A DNA stretch of 64,000 nucleotides from Dictyobacter vulcani. Its GTDB lineage: Bacteria; Chloroflexota; Ktedonobacteria; Ktedonobacterales; Ktedonobacteraceae. Shown piece by piece: positions 46,645-56,376 of the stretch (positions within the stretch are counted from its first letter, which is position 1; each line of letters opens with the position of its first letter). Both the position numbers and the translations under genes were made by a program. Location of the stretch: NCBI RefSeq assembly GCF_008974265.1, contig NZ_BKZW01000002.1, positions 1,488,001-1,552,000 of the forward strand, written 5' to 3'. The notes under the pieces were generated by a model. It made no database searches. It had not been told where the DNA came from and saw only the letters and a program-made list of their open reading frames with translations.

Positions 46645-49002
46645 TTATTCTGTCCAGTGCCAATCGCTAACCTCGGGCATGTCTTCAAGATTGGTGCGGA
46701 TATAGCTTTTGTGTCTGGCGAGCATATCGTTGCACTCTGCAATGAGCGGAGGCGTTAAGCCGTGGACGCGGGTTGCACGGCGCATGGCTTCAATACAGAG
46801 TTGATAGCGGCTCATGCCATTGAGTACGACCATGTCGAATGGTGTGGTGGTTGTGCCTTCTTCGTTGAAGCCACGTACATGGAAACGCGCAGGATTGGTG
46901 CGTCCATGGACGATTTCGTGGATCGCACGTGGATAGCCATGGAAGGCAAATACCACTGGCTTATCCGCTGTGAAATGGTCAACAAATGTCGTCTCATCCA
47001 GTCCATGTGGGTGTAAGAAAGATGGATAGAGCGTCATCAGGTCGACGACATTTACCACCCGGACCTTCAGTTCAGGGATATGATGGCGCAACCACCAGGC
47101 CGCTGCAATGGTTTCCAGCGTCGGAATATCGCCTGCACAGGCCATGACCACATCGGGTTCAACGTGTTCATCATTACTGGCCCAGTTCCAGGTCGATAAG
47201 CCACGGGTGCAGTGATCGATGGCATCCTGCTGGTTCAACCATTGGAGTTGCGGCTGTTTATCAATGACGATCAGGTTTACATAGTCGTGACTACGCAAGC
47301 AGTGGTCAGCGACCGAGAGTAAGCAGTTGGCATCTGGCGGTAAATAGATACGCGCAACACTGCCCTTTTTGGTGAGCATAGTATCAATCAAGCCAGGACC
47401 CTGGTGGCTAAAGCCATTGTGATCATTGCGCCAGCAGGTCGAGGTCAACAGGATATTCAGTGAGGAAACGGGTTGTCGCCACGGAAGCTTGATGCTCTCC
47501 TCAAGCCATTTGGCATGCTGGATGGTCATAGAGGCCGAGACCATGGCGAAGGCTTCATAGGTAGCAAACAGGCCATGGCGGCCAGTCAGTAGATAGCCCT
47601 CAAGCCAGCCCTGACATAGATGTTCGCTCAATACCTCCATGACGCGACCATCAGCAGAGACATGATCATCAGATGGACTGATCGCTTCGACGGAACAGCG
47701 ATTTTCAACCTCAAAGATATTGCCGAGGCGATTGGAATTGGTTTCATCAGGACAGAAGAAACGGAAATTCTGCTGTTCGGCATTGCGAACAAAGATGTCT
47801 CGCAACATTTTGCCGAGTTGACGCGTCGATTCGTGCAATTCCGTGGCCGGTTTTGTAACCTCTATCCCATAATCAGTAAATGCAGGCAGGTCCAGATCGA
47901 CCAGCAGTTTGCCACCATTCGCATTGGGATTGGCACCCATACGCCGATCACCCACCGGGACCAGTTGCGCGAGTTCCGGTACCAGGTGGCCCTGCTCATC
48001 AAACAACTCTTCAGGATGATAGCTACGCAGCCAGTTCTCAAAGATATGCATATGCTCCGCATTGGTGCGCACTTCCGCGACCGGGACCTGGTGAGCGCGG
48101 AACGTCCCCTCGATCGCCATTCCATCTACCTCTTTAGGACCTGTCCACCCCTTGGGTGTACGCAGCACAATTACCGGCCAGGCTGGTCGTTGTGTGGAAC
48201 CATGTTGACGAGCATCTTCCTGGTAGGAACGGATTTTTGCGTAGCAGACATCCAGGGTCGCCGCAAAGTCCTGATGGACCTGCATGGGCTCATCGCCCTC
48301 CACAAAATGGACATCATAGCCATGGCCTGAGAGTAGTTGATGGATATGTTCGTTACTGGCGCGCCCGAGCACCGTTGGTCCGGAAATCTTATAGCCATTC
48401 AAGTGTAAGATGGGGAGTACCGCACCATCGCGGCGTGGATTCAGAAACTGTAGACTTTTCCAGGCACCCTCAAGTGGAGCCGTCTCCGCCTCACCATCCC
48501 CAACCACCGCCGCTACAATCAGGTCAGGATTATCAAAGGCGGCTCCAAAGGCATGAGAAAGAACATAGCCTAACTCACCACCTTCATGGATTGATCCTGG
48601 AGTCGGGACGCTGACATGGCTGGGTACACCACCCGGCGTCGAGAATTGACGGAACAGATGCTGCATCCCCTCGGTGTCCTGCGATATCTTTGGATAGATC
48701 TCTGAATACGTGCCCTCCAGATATACATTCGCCAGCAGGGCAGGACCGCCGTGACCAGGGCCGGCGAGATAGATAATATTCGCATCGTGATCCTGGATCA
48801 GACGATTTAAATGAACATAAATCAGGCTCAGGCCCGGCGAGGTCCCCCAGTGTCCCAGCAGACGGGGCTTGATATGGTCCGGGCGTAAAGGCTCGCGCAG
48901 GAGTGGATTAGCCTGTAAATAAATCTGGCCGATGGTCAAGTAATTCGCTGCATTCCAATATTTGTGCATCAACTCAAGACGTCCCTGATCGACGTGAGAC
49001 AT
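46645..49002 (-). CDS. xfp: Xylulose-5-phosphate/fructose-6-phosphate phosphoketolase
   Basis: 785 residues, full family length. ATG at 49002 with GGAGGT upstream. Thiamine-diphosphate enzyme that splits xylulose-5-P or fructose-6-P with phosphate to give acetyl phosphate. Seen: [60 protein letters not shown] (diphosphate/Mg site) and, in the second half, [18 protein letters not shown]. Single gene, divergent from murB. It gives ATP through acetate kinase under fermentative conditions, fitting the hydrogenase nearby. Confidence 0.95.
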   Translation of the reverse strand: MSHVDQGRLELMHKYWNAANYLTIGQIYLQANPLLREPLRPDHIKPRLLGHWGTSPGLSLIYVHLNRLIQDHDANIIYLAGPGHGGPALLANVYLEGTYSEIYPKISQDTEGMQHLFRQFSTPGGVPSHVSVPTPGSIHEGGELGYVLSHAFGAAFDNPDLIVAAVVGDGEAETAPLEGAWKSLQFLNPRRDGAVLPILHLNGYKISGPTVLGRASNEHIHQLLSGHGYDVHFVEGDEPMQVHQDFAATLDVCYAKIRSYQEDARQHGSTQRPAWPVIVLRTPKGWTGPKEVDGMAIEGTFRAHQVPVAEVRTNAEHMHIFENWLRSYHPEELFDEQGHLVPELAQLVPVGDRRMGANPNANGGKLLVDLDLPAFTDYGIEVTKPATELHESTRQLGKMLRDIFVRNAEQQNFRFFCPDETNSNRLGNIFEVENRCSVEAISPSDDHVSADGRVMEVLSEHLCQGWLEGYLLTGRHGLFATYEAFAMVSASMTIQHAKWLEESIKLPWRQPVSSLNILLTSTCWRNDHNGFSHQGPGLIDTMLTKKGSVARIYLPPDANCLLSVADHCLRSHDYVNLIVIDKQPQLQWLNQQDAIDHCTRGLSTWNWASNDEHVEPDVVMACAGDIPTLETIAAAWWLRHHIPELKVRVVNVVDLMTLYPSFLHPHGLDETTFVDHFTADKPVVFAFHGYPRAIHEIVHGRTNPARFHVRGFNEEGTTTTPFDMVVLNGMSRYQLCIEAMRRATRVHGLTPPLIAECNDMLARHKSYIRTNLEDMPEVSDWHWTE

Positions 49003-49094
49003 TTATACCTCCATATATTGCAGTCATCTTTTTATCCATGTCCTGAGCATAGGCGTCCTGGATCACAATCCGACTACATCGAGATGTAGTTATG

Positions 49095-49164
49095 TCACAT
49101 ATCAATCACAGCAGTAGTTGGTCAGGAAAGAAGATTGGATAGCTCAGGCGTGATTGATATGTGA
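49095..49164. promoter_or_regulatory. 15-bp inverted repeat in the xfp-murB divergent region
   Basis: TCACATATCAATCAC (49095-49109) and its exact complement (49150-49164) are 40 nt apart. They may be two operator half-sites allowing looping, or a stem in the xfp leader (93 bp before its start). The rest of 49003-49278 shows no gene. Confidence 0.5.
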
Positions 49165-49278
49165 TAGTAGAGGATGTTTTGTGTGCATTTTGTGATACTG
49201 CTCCTTTATACTCGCAGTAGAAAATGGATTACACTGAATATACCCAGGTTTCCTGCGGCATAGAAAGGAATCATTGTT

Positions 49279-50345
49279 ATGATATTCGATGCTGACCATG
49301 CCTACGAAATACTTTCCCCCCATTTTCAAAAGCGTGTTCATTGTCATGAATCGCTTGCGCAGCACAGTTCGTTTGGTGTCGGGGTGAAGCCGATCTCTGG
49401 ATTACTATTGAGAGCCAGAAAGAACTGGCAGACCTGATCAGCGTATGCTCGCAAGAACGCTGGCCCTTGCTGGTGGTTGGCGCAGGCACAAATATTTTGT
49501 ATGCTGACGCAGGGGTGCGGGGAATTGTGGCTCGCGTGAATCTGCATGATTATAGTATGGAAACCCAGGCCGATGGGACCGCGATAGTGACTGCTGAAGC
49601 CGGTATCCGTTGGAGTGAACTTATCCAGCGACTGGTGCCGCTTGGCTGGGGTGGATTAGAGTTCGGGATTGGCATTCCTGGAACTCTTGGCGCCGGAGTC
49701 GTCAGCAATGCCGGGGCGCATAACCAGGATCTGGGGCAGGCCCTGATCTGGATTGATGTCCTGGATGCACGCGGATGCAATGTCGCTGAAGAAGGCGAAT
49801 ATGCGCAGCCGTTGGTGCGGCGTTATTATCACGAGGATTTAGCGCTCGGCTACCGTCACAGCCGTTTCCGTGAGCAGCCGATAACGCAGATTGATCAAGA
49901 CGGACAGGTCATATTGACTTCCCATGGTCTGATTACGCCGGCCGAACTGATTATGACCGTGGCGTTACGCGTGCATCGACAGGATCCCGCAGAACTGTCC
50001 GCATTGCGCGATCAGCACGTGGAATATCGTAAGCAAATTGAGCCCTCCTACCGCCATCTAGGCTCCATTTTTAAAAACCCTCCCGGTACAACCGCGCACG
50101 ACCTGATCAAAAAGGCAGGTCTGGCAGGAAAGACACAGGGCAAGGCGCAGATCTCGGAACAGAATGCGAATTATATCCTGAATTTAGGCGGCGCAAGTGC
50201 GCAGGATATTGTCGATCTGATCGTGGAAGCACACCAACGGGTGCTCGCTCAATCTGGAGTTGCTCTGGTATTAAATATAGAACTGCTTGGGGAATGGGAC
50301 TCTCTCATTGGAACTGCTCCTGGCGCAATTGTAGCGCGTCAATAA
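49279..50345 (+). pseudogene. murB: UDP-N-acetylmuramate dehydrogenase (MurB), frame broken by one missing G
   Basis: ATG at 49279 with AAAGGAA upstream reads MIFDADHAYEILSPHFQKRV and on to SSFGVG, where GGGG at 49381-49384 breaks the frame; one extra G restores GEADLWITIESQKELADLIS. The rest is intact: LVVGAGTNILYADAGVRG (FAD site), GIPGTLGAGVVSNAGAH, YRHSRFREQ, GSIFKNPPG with the catalytic Ser loop, and AGKTQGKAQISEQNANYILN. MurB is essential for peptidoglycan, so a sequencing error in the homopolymer or a second copy elsewhere is likely. A start at 49467 would give only a truncated protein. Confidence 0.85.
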
Positions 50346-50379
50346 GCATATACATGAATAGGTCTGGCATGGTTTAAAA

Positions 50380-50425
50380 AAGCCAGTTCCCCAGAGCGTT
50401 TTTGGCTGCTCTGGGGAACTGGCTT
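50380..50425. terminator. Strong terminator after murB
   Basis: AAGCCAGTTCCCCAGAGC (50380-50397) pairs perfectly with 50408-50425; loop contains TTTTT. Confidence 0.8.
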
Positions 50426-50449
50426 CATGGTCGTGGAGAGAGGTGCGCA

Positions 50450-50820
50450 GCCTTCATGGCTAATACGTTTCACGTAAGCCTTTTTCTGGACGAGATTGAC
50501 GAAAGCATCTAAGCCGATCAGAGGCCCAGTGACTTCAAAGGATCAAGAAAAGCGAACAGGTAGGTTCGACCCTTTGGGTCGATTCGTGCCTGCATGATAT
50601 CCTTGCTTGACCATGAGCAAGCCTCTTCATGCCTTGCTTCACCGCTTTTTCACTTGCGTGATCCTGCGGAGGTGAGGGTATCGTAGAGGCAACCGAATCG
50701 ACCCAAAGGGTCGAACCTACACGTTTTACCTCTCTTGATCCTTTGAGAAGGTGTTCCTTCACCGTCATGCTATCATTTCAGCCATTCAATCCTTAAGTGA
50801 AAAGTATTAGCCATGAAGGC
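50450..50820. mobile_element. Foldback element with three nested inverted repeats
   Basis: Outer arms: 50450-50473 (GCCTTCATGGCTAATACG...) and 50797-50820, one mismatch in 24. Middle arms: TCAAAGGATCAAGA (50535-50548) with 50733-50746. Inner arms: 50560-50586 with 50694-50720, perfect over 27 bp (core TTCGACCCTTTGGGTCGA). No protein. Shares AATACGTTTC with the element at 9234-9593. Fits a MITE or foldback element. The rest of 50346-51012 has no gene. Confidence 0.55.
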
Positions 50821-51012
50821 GGCCGCTACAGATTCTCACTTGCTTCTCAGCGAAAATATACCCGCTTCACGAGGAAACCTGTTTGATGTCCTGTTTTCCT
50901 TGACTTTATCATCTTTCCTTGACTATAGTAGTCACTATAGGTAGCGCTAAATTCTGTCTTAGTGGGGCGTTTTTACGTAGTTCAGGATGGCTTATGACAA
51001 GTTGAAATACCG

Positions 51013-52935
51013 ATGTATACAGAGAAATATAACTCCTGTTTGTTTTACGCCGCGACAAAGGATCAGCATGAAAGTTTTAGTATGAGTGACTCTTTATTTG
51101 ATCAAATTATCGATAGCCTCGAAGATTATGCCATATTTACGCTGGACACAGAGGGAAAGATACATTCCTGGAACGCTAATGCAGAGCATATGTTTGGTTA
51201 TGCTGAGAATGATAGTATTGGAAAAAGCGTCGCGATGCTCTTCTGGCTGGAGGATGGAAGCGAAAAAACGCTCGAGGAAGATTTACTGCTCGTGGCACAA
51301 AATGGCCGCGAAAAAAGCGCACGCTGGTATCGGAGAAAAGATGGGGAAAAATTCTGGGCCAGAGATTTTCTTTTCCCGCTCACTGATGAAGAAGGGAATG
51401 TGCGGGGATTTACCAGGGGCGTACGTGATTTAACCGAAAAAAGACGCTATGAAGAAGAACAGAAAGCGCTGAGAAAAGAGCTAGCGACCGAGAAGCGCAA
51501 ATTAGTTGATGTGTTTGAGCGTGCTCCCGCTTTTATGGCCATTCTGCGTGGAAAAGACCATGTCTTTGAAATGGTAAACACGGCGTACTATCAGCTTGTC
51601 GGGCATCGAGACATTATCGGGAAATCTGTCAGGGAAGCCATTCCAGAGGTCAGTGATCAGGGTTATATAGAGCTACTGAATAGCGTCCTGGCAACTGGCA
51701 AGCCATTTATTGGTACCGAGATGAAAATTGGATTACAACGAATACCGGATGGCATTGTTGAAGAGCGGTATTTGAATTTTGTGTATGAACCATTGAAGGA
51801 TACCAAAAACAAGCATATCGGTATTGTTGCGCATGGCTATGATGTTACAGATCAGGTATTCGCCAGACACAAAGTAGAGCAACTAGCCCTCCAGGTAGAA
51901 CAACAGGCACGAACCTTCGACGTGACCCTCACAGCTTTGAAAGATTTTGTCTATACCTTTGATACTGCTGGAAGATTCACCTATGCTAATAGTTCATTGC
52001 TGCAATTGTTAGGGCTGACGCTGGATAAGATTGTGGGAAAAACCTTTCATGAATTACCTTATCCAGAAGAGCTTGCGACCATACTTCACACCCAGATTAA
52101 ACAGGTTGTATTAACGGGCAAAGTCGTCATTGACGAAACATCATATACCAGTCCGGGTGGAATCGACGGGTATTATGAGTATATTTTTGTGCCGGTTTTT
52201 GATAACGATAAGAAGGTTATCCTGGTTGCCGGCTCAACACGAGATATCACGACTCGTAAGCAACTGGAGAGCCAGAAAGATGATTTCATGGGGATTGTCA
52301 GCCATGAATTAAAGACACCGGTTACTAGTATCAAAGCGTTTACCCAGGTCTTGCAAAAGCGTTTTGCCAAAGCCGGCGATGAAAGGTCAGCGCTCCTACT
52401 GGGCAAAATGGATGCGCAAATAAACAAATTGACTTCGCTAATTGGCGATTTGCTGGACGTTACGAAGATCGAAGGTGGGCAACTCCAGTTCAATGAAGAT
52501 TTTTTTCATTTTGATGAACTTGTCAATGACGCGATTGAGGAAATCCAACGCACGACAAATAAGCATACTATAGAAAAACAAGGAACGACCCAAAAGATAA
52601 TTTACGGCGACAAAGACCGGATAGAGCAGGTGATGATTAACCTTTTAAGCAATGCGATCAAATACTCTCCCCGTGCAGACACAATTATTGTGAAAAGCAG
52701 CGTTGAAGATGACCAGGTGACCTTTAGTGTACAGGATTTTGGTGTGGGCATACCCAAGGAAAGACAGCAACAGGTCTTTGAGCGCTTCTATCGGGTCAGT
52801 GGCAATGAAACCATTCCAGGTATTGGCCTTGGATTGTATATTTCGGCGGAGATCATGAAACGGCAAAGAGGCACAATAGGGGTCGTGAGTGAACCGGGAG
52901 AGGGCTCAACTTTCTTCTTTAGCTTACCTGTGTAG
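51013..52935 (+). CDS. PAS-domain sensor histidine kinase, soluble
   Basis: 640 residues; ATG at 51013, with 51082 (MSDSLFDQIIDSL) a good alternative since the first PAS domain starts there. Three PAS domains (about residues 25-150, 165-285, 300-420), the first with FTLDTEGKIHSWNANAEHMF and its PAC end GFTRGVRDLTEKR. Then HisKA with GIVSHELKTPVTSIKAF and the ATPase domain: INLLSNAIKYSPRA, VQDFGVGIPKE, GIGLGLYISAEI. No membrane helix, so it senses a cytoplasmic cue. No response regulator is adjacent. Confidence 0.92.
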   Translation: MYTEKYNSCLFYAATKDQHESFSMSDSLFDQIIDSLEDYAIFTLDTEGKIHSWNANAEHMFGYAENDSIGKSVAMLFWLEDGSEKTLEEDLLLVAQNGREKSARWYRRKDGEKFWARDFLFPLTDEEGNVRGFTRGVRDLTEKRRYEEEQKALRKELATEKRKLVDVFERAPAFMAILRGKDHVFEMVNTAYYQLVGHRDIIGKSVREAIPEVSDQGYIELLNSVLATGKPFIGTEMKIGLQRIPDGIVEERYLNFVYEPLKDTKNKHIGIVAHGYDVTDQVFARHKVEQLALQVEQQARTFDVTLTALKDFVYTFDTAGRFTYANSSLLQLLGLTLDKIVGKTFHELPYPEELATILHTQIKQVVLTGKVVIDETSYTSPGGIDGYYEYIFVPVFDNDKKVILVAGSTRDITTRKQLESQKDDFMGIVSHELKTPVTSIKAFTQVLQKRFAKAGDERSALLLGKMDAQINKLTSLIGDLLDVTKIEGGQLQFNEDFFHFDELVNDAIEEIQRTTNKHTIEKQGTTQKIIYGDKDRIEQVMINLLSNAIKYSPRADTIIVKSSVEDDQVTFSVQDFGVGIPKERQQQVFERFYRVSGNETIPGIGLGLYISAEIMKRQRGTIGVVSEPGEGSTFFFSLPV

Positions 52936-52947
52936 CAACATAATGCC

Positions 52948-52978
52948 TTGACTTGCATTTGATTGTGTGCTATATAAT
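52948..52978 (+). promoter_or_regulatory. Sigma-A-like promoter of the OhrR-type regulator
   Basis: TTGACT (52948-52953) and TATATA (52971-52976) with 17-bp spacing, 41 bp before the regulator start. The following ATTGTATTCAAGTTAA is imperfectly symmetric and could be an autoregulatory site. Confidence 0.5.
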
Positions 52979-53018
52979 TGTATTCAAGTTAACTGGTAGA
53001 CGTGAGGGAGCAGGTAAG

Positions 53019-53477
53019 ATGATAGATAGAGAAGATGCAGCTAGAGGCAGCAATGTGACGATTAGTGATATGCTGTGTTTTGCCCTGTACTCGGCTTCGC
53101 GAGCCGCGATGGATGTTTATCGACCGTTGCTGGATGAATTAGGGCTGACCTATCCACAGTATCTGGTGATGATGGTATTGTGGGAACATGAGACCTGTTC
53201 TGTCAAAGAGATTGGCCAGATCCTCCACTTAGATTCAGGAACCCTCTCTCCGCTATTGAAGCGCCTGGAAGGGATAGGGTTTATCTCACGGCAGCGGAGA
53301 GCCAGTGATGAGCGCGTGGTAGATATCGGTCTTACTGAATCCGGTCGTGCATTGCAGACTCAGGCCAGTAAAGTACCTGAGCAGATCAGTTGTCAATATG
53401 GAATAGAGTTCGATGAATATCGTGAACTGCTGAGTCGCCTCAAAAAGCTCACCAACCACCTTTCGACAAACAGCTAG
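53019..53477 (+). CDS. MarR-family redox regulator of the OhrR type
   Basis: 152 residues from the ATG at 53019. The N-terminus MLCFALYSASRAAMDVYRPL with Cys20, the block LTYPQYLVMMVLWEHET, and LDSGTLSPLLKRLEGIGFIS with RASDERVVDIGLTE match OhrR, which senses organic hydroperoxides through that cysteine. A further cysteine at residue 125 (EQISCQYG) would make it a two-cysteine sensor that forms a disulfide. No ohr peroxidase gene is adjacent. Convergent with the secreted-protein gene. Confidence 0.85.
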   Translation: MIDREDAARGSNVTISDMLCFALYSASRAAMDVYRPLLDELGLTYPQYLVMMVLWEHETCSVKEIGQILHLDSGTLSPLLKRLEGIGFISRQRRASDERVVDIGLTESGRALQTQASKVPEQISCQYGIEFDEYRELLSRLKKLTNHLSTNS

Positions 53478-53516
53478 ATGGTATTTGAGAGGGACGTTGA
53501 CGAGCGGGGCCCTCCT

Positions 53517-53586
53517 TGCTCGGACGCCCACTGGTTGCAGCGGCAAGAGCTGCAGGTGTCGCGAACACGTCGCGACACCTGCAGCT
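53517..53586. terminator. Terminator hairpin containing a divergent REP-like repeat copy
   Basis: Starts TGCTCGGACGCCCACTGGTT (repeat family). AGCTGCAGGTGTCGCGA (53548-53564) pairs perfectly with 53570-53586, followed by TTTATTG. It ends both the OhrR-type gene and the convergent secreted-protein gene. Confidence 0.7.
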
Positions 53587-53608
53587 TTATTGTGTACGAT
53601 CAAAATCA

Positions 53609-54781
53609 TTACGGCGTGGCGGTGGCGGAGGGCTGATTTTTGTCCAGGTGTATATTGCCGCACATGATCGGGTTGTTTTGAACCTGATCATTGAGATGTG
53701 TGCCATAGTGTACCTGGGCGGCCAGATTATTGTCTGGAATTGATGTGACGTTTTTAAAGGTTTTACTCAGGTCGACTTTACCCTCTGAATCGGCGGTGAT
53801 GGTACCCAGATCATAGGCCACACTACCAATATTCTGACAGGTTCCTGAATATACGCGGACAGCATGGGTGGAATTTGGAGCCAATCCTTTTGCCTTGAAT
53901 TGTACTGACAGGGTACCCTTGGTCAGACTAAGTCGAGCCAGGCCTGTGCTATGCTCATTAGGACTGTTTGTTGGTCCCATGTTAGCTGTAAACGTGTTAC
54001 CGGTGGTACCAGTAGCCGTGCCAGTGGCGGGAGCTGTACCGGTGGCGGTAGCTGTGGCGCTGGAAGTCTTAGGCTGATATGATTTGATATTGCCACAAGC
54101 AATCGCGACTTTTTGTTCTGCCGTTTTAAGAGCTGAACCATTGTAAACACTGACATGCATATTGTTAGGGGTTGGTGGTGTGTTCACATGATTTATGGTC
54201 GCGCTACTTTTGATCTGTCCCGTGGCATCTGAGGTGAGCATGGTTGAGTAAAGACTCACTGCTGGCATAGCGGTTGGCGATGCTTGCGTGGCGGTGCCAG
54301 TAGCTGTCGCACCTGGAGTTGCCGTGGCAGCGGTATTGTCTTCAGCAGAGGTGCTATCCTCGGCAGAAGTATTGTCCTGAGTGGAAGTGTTGTCCTCATC
54401 AAAGGAGCTTTCCCCGGATGAACCCATGGCGGGGCAGGTGCCCTGTTCAATTTGTACGACATGCGTACTGTTTGGTTTGAAGCCACTCAAACTTGGATCC
54501 AGGGTCAGGGACTTTGTGTTTGCGTTATATGTCATGTGAATATAGCCGTAGGGTGTATGGCGCATAATAGCATGCGCAGTAACCGTGGCAGACGCCGTTC
54601 CAGTCGCCGCAGCGGTAGTTGTTGCCAGCGGGTCGGCTCCCGTGGTGGAAATGTGCGCTTCAGCCGCCTTCGTGTATGTGCTAAAGAGGAGCAACATACA
54701 CATAAGGATGAGCGTACAAAGAGTGATGCTGATGAAAGTGACACAAGAGATGGTTCTCTTCAGACCGGATGGTTTCAACAC
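53609..54781 (-). CDS. Large secreted protein with two related beta-domains and Thr/Ala-rich linkers
   Basis: 390 residues. GTG at 54781 with AAGGAG upstream. Signal peptide or anchor (FISITLCTLILMCMLLLFST). Two domains share a pattern, LTLDPSLSGFKPNSTHVVQI versus LSVQFKAKGLAPNSTHAVRV, each followed by EQGTC or YSGTC, as in CHRD-like beta-sandwiches. They are joined by Thr/Ala/Pro and Asp/Glu/Ser low-complexity linkers that contain short tandem repeats (NTSAED, GTATGT). Probably a cell-surface or extracellular protein; function unknown. Confidence 0.7.
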   Translation of the reverse strand: MLKPSGLKRTISCVTFISITLCTLILMCMLLLFSTYTKAAEAHISTTGADPLATTTAAATGTASATVTAHAIMRHTPYGYIHMTYNANTKSLTLDPSLSGFKPNSTHVVQIEQGTCPAMGSSGESSFDEDNTSTQDNTSAEDSTSAEDNTAATATPGATATGTATQASPTAMPAVSLYSTMLTSDATGQIKSSATINHVNTPPTPNNMHVSVYNGSALKTAEQKVAIACGNIKSYQPKTSSATATATGTAPATGTATGTTGNTFTANMGPTNSPNEHSTGLARLSLTKGTLSVQFKAKGLAPNSTHAVRVYSGTCQNIGSVAYDLGTITADSEGKVDLSKTFKNVTSIPDNNLAAQVHYGTHLNDQVQNNPIMCGNIHLDKNQPSATATP

Positions 54782-55149
54782 ATCATTTCTCCTTCGGTGA
54801 TGAACATGTCTACCGCGTTTGTACCTATGGAAGAGCAGTGAATGAAAAAAACGCCAGAATTACTGCTCAATTTATAAATGACGATCATGCTCTATTATGC
54901 AAACATTGTTTGGAAAACTGCAATATCAACAATATACGCGGCAAGCATCAGGCCTTTTAAAATAATGCACACACCAATCAGGAGTGCGCTCAATGCCGCT
55001 CAGTGAGCATGAAGCGTATATAATAGATGTCTATTGAATTGCCTTGTGCTGGACTTGGCTATATGAGTGATATAATGACCATGCCCACCGCATTTGCTGA
55101 ATGAAGAGAGGAAAAGCCATGTCCGGGTGTGCATGGTTGAGCATAGCCA
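54782..55149. other. Intergenic with promoter-like sequence and a 20-codon open frame
   Basis: 368 bp. TATAAT at 55071 with a TGGACT about 15 bp upstream looks promoter-like. AGAGGAAAAGCC then ATG at 55119 opens 20 codons that end just inside the J-domain gene start, a possible leader peptide or misplaced start. Confidence 0.4.
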
Positions 55150-55704
55150 ATGTATCTATTACACGTGAAAAATATTTATGATGTGGGGAATGATTATTAT
55201 ATGGTCCATATTGAGGACCACGGGATCAATTCACATAAGCGCGAGGTGCGAAAAGCTGTCAAGGAAGCTTTTGCAAGTTTGCGCAAAGCCATCAATACAT
55301 ACCGACTCCTGCCCGAGTATGCGGAACGCTATCGTAGCGATGAAAGATATAGTGTCAAAGGAAATTACTGGTGTCTGCATAAGCAGCTATTGCTCCAATT
55401 TGCCAGCTGGTTAGAATTTACAGCTCCGCTGGAGACATTGCTGTGGGAAGCTAAACTGCATGCGGAGCAGCAATATTACAGTTTTCATGAGCCATACCGC
55501 GTCTCGCAAGCCAATGTAGATAACGCATTGCGCTTCTTTGGTCTGGACCATAGCGCCACGCAAGAGGATCTGAAGCGGCAGTATCGCCAGCTCGTCAAGT
55601 TATATCATCCAGACACAGGCGGCGATGAAGCGACATTCAAAAAGCTCCAAACAGCCCATACAATTTTGAAAACCCACCTCAGGTCCAACACGCTTGTGAG
55701 CTAG
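55150..55704 (+). CDS. J-domain protein with C-terminal DnaJ domain
   Basis: 184 residues; ATG at 55150 with a weak ribosome site. The last ~65 residues form a J-domain: NALRFFGLDHSATQEDLKRQ then YHPDTGGDEATFKKLQTAHT with the HPD tripeptide that stimulates DnaK. The N-terminal ~115 residues are helical and charged (HKREVRKAVKEAFASLRKAI) and not recognised; they probably bind the client. J-domains at the C-terminus are less common than at the N-terminus. Confidence 0.8.
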   Translation: MYLLHVKNIYDVGNDYYMVHIEDHGINSHKREVRKAVKEAFASLRKAINTYRLLPEYAERYRSDERYSVKGNYWCLHKQLLLQFASWLEFTAPLETLLWEAKLHAEQQYYSFHEPYRVSQANVDNALRFFGLDHSATQEDLKRQYRQLVKLYHPDTGGDEATFKKLQTAHTILKTHLRSNTLVS

Positions 55705-55899
55705 AGAGATTATATTTAAATTGTGGAGTCTAAGATAGATAGAAAGAACGTAATATATATCAGCATTACTTTGATAAACAGGCAGAGATAGTGGCTCCAT
55801 TTTCATCTGTCCTTAATCATCAGCTTCTAGTATGGAAGCTGAATAGAGTATAGTCTCCATTTAACGTACAATGCAATGTATTAGAAAGAGTTTCACTGT

Positions 55900-56376
55900 A
55901 TGAACATGGCCCATATACACCTTCTGGTGAATCATTTCCCGATTATTGGTTCAATCTTTATCAGTATCATGTTTCTCATTGCCTTAATTTTCAAGAATGT
56001 TTTTCTACAAAAGCTCTCACTCTGGTTTCTGGTCGTTGTAGCACTTTTTACTGCAGTGGCCTATCAATCTGGAGATGGTGCGAAAAGTATTTTAGAAAAT
56101 GTGACTCGTGTACCGCAGGGTGTCATGCATGATCATGAATCGATGGCACGTGTTGGTTTAATCCTGATGTTTGTTGCTGGCGCAGTCTCATTGTTTGGCG
56201 TGATCTTCTACAGCCGTAAACCCACATTGCCCCGTTATCTCCAGATTATCGTAATGTCCATCCTGGTTGTGAGTGTGATAGTATTTATCTATGTGGGCTA
56301 CCTGGGTGGTCAGGTCAGTCATCCTGAAATTCGCTCTTTTATAGAGGTGCCCGGTTATTTATTAGGGCTCAACTAG
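55900..56376 (+). CDS. Four-helix membrane protein with conserved histidines
   Basis: 158 residues. ATG at 55900 with AAAGAG upstream. Helices: IHLLVNHFPIIGSIFISIMF, LWFLVVVALFTAVAYQSGDG, a third at VGLILMFVAGAVSLFGVIFY and a fourth at IVMSILVVSVIVFIYVGYLG. Histidines at the start of helix 1 (HIHLLVNHF) and in the loop GVMHDHESMARV could bind haem or metal, as in DUF2231-like proteins. No partner genes adjacent. The following 274 bp hold a T-rich terminator-like stem (GAGAAA...TTTCTCTTTTTT near 56500-56535). Confidence 0.65.
   Translation: MNMAHIHLLVNHFPIIGSIFISIMFLIALIFKNVFLQKLSLWFLVVVALFTAVAYQSGDGAKSILENVTRVPQGVMHDHESMARVGLILMFVAGAVSLFGVIFYSRKPTLPRYLQIIVMSILVVSVIVFIYVGYLGGQVSHPEIRSFIEVPGYLLGLN

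Noticed and set aside
49467-50345. MurB starting at 49467
   Set aside because: It lacks the N-terminal part of the FAD domain. A better start at 49279 with a one-base break explains the family match.
52970-53000. Classical OhrR operator (TACAATT type)
   Set aside because: Only imperfect symmetry around ATTGTATTCAAGTT, too weak to call as a site.
54256-54486. Antisense open frames over the Thr/Ala-rich secreted protein
   Set aside because: Low-complexity coding DNA gives long shadow frames on the other strand; none has a ribosome site or domain.
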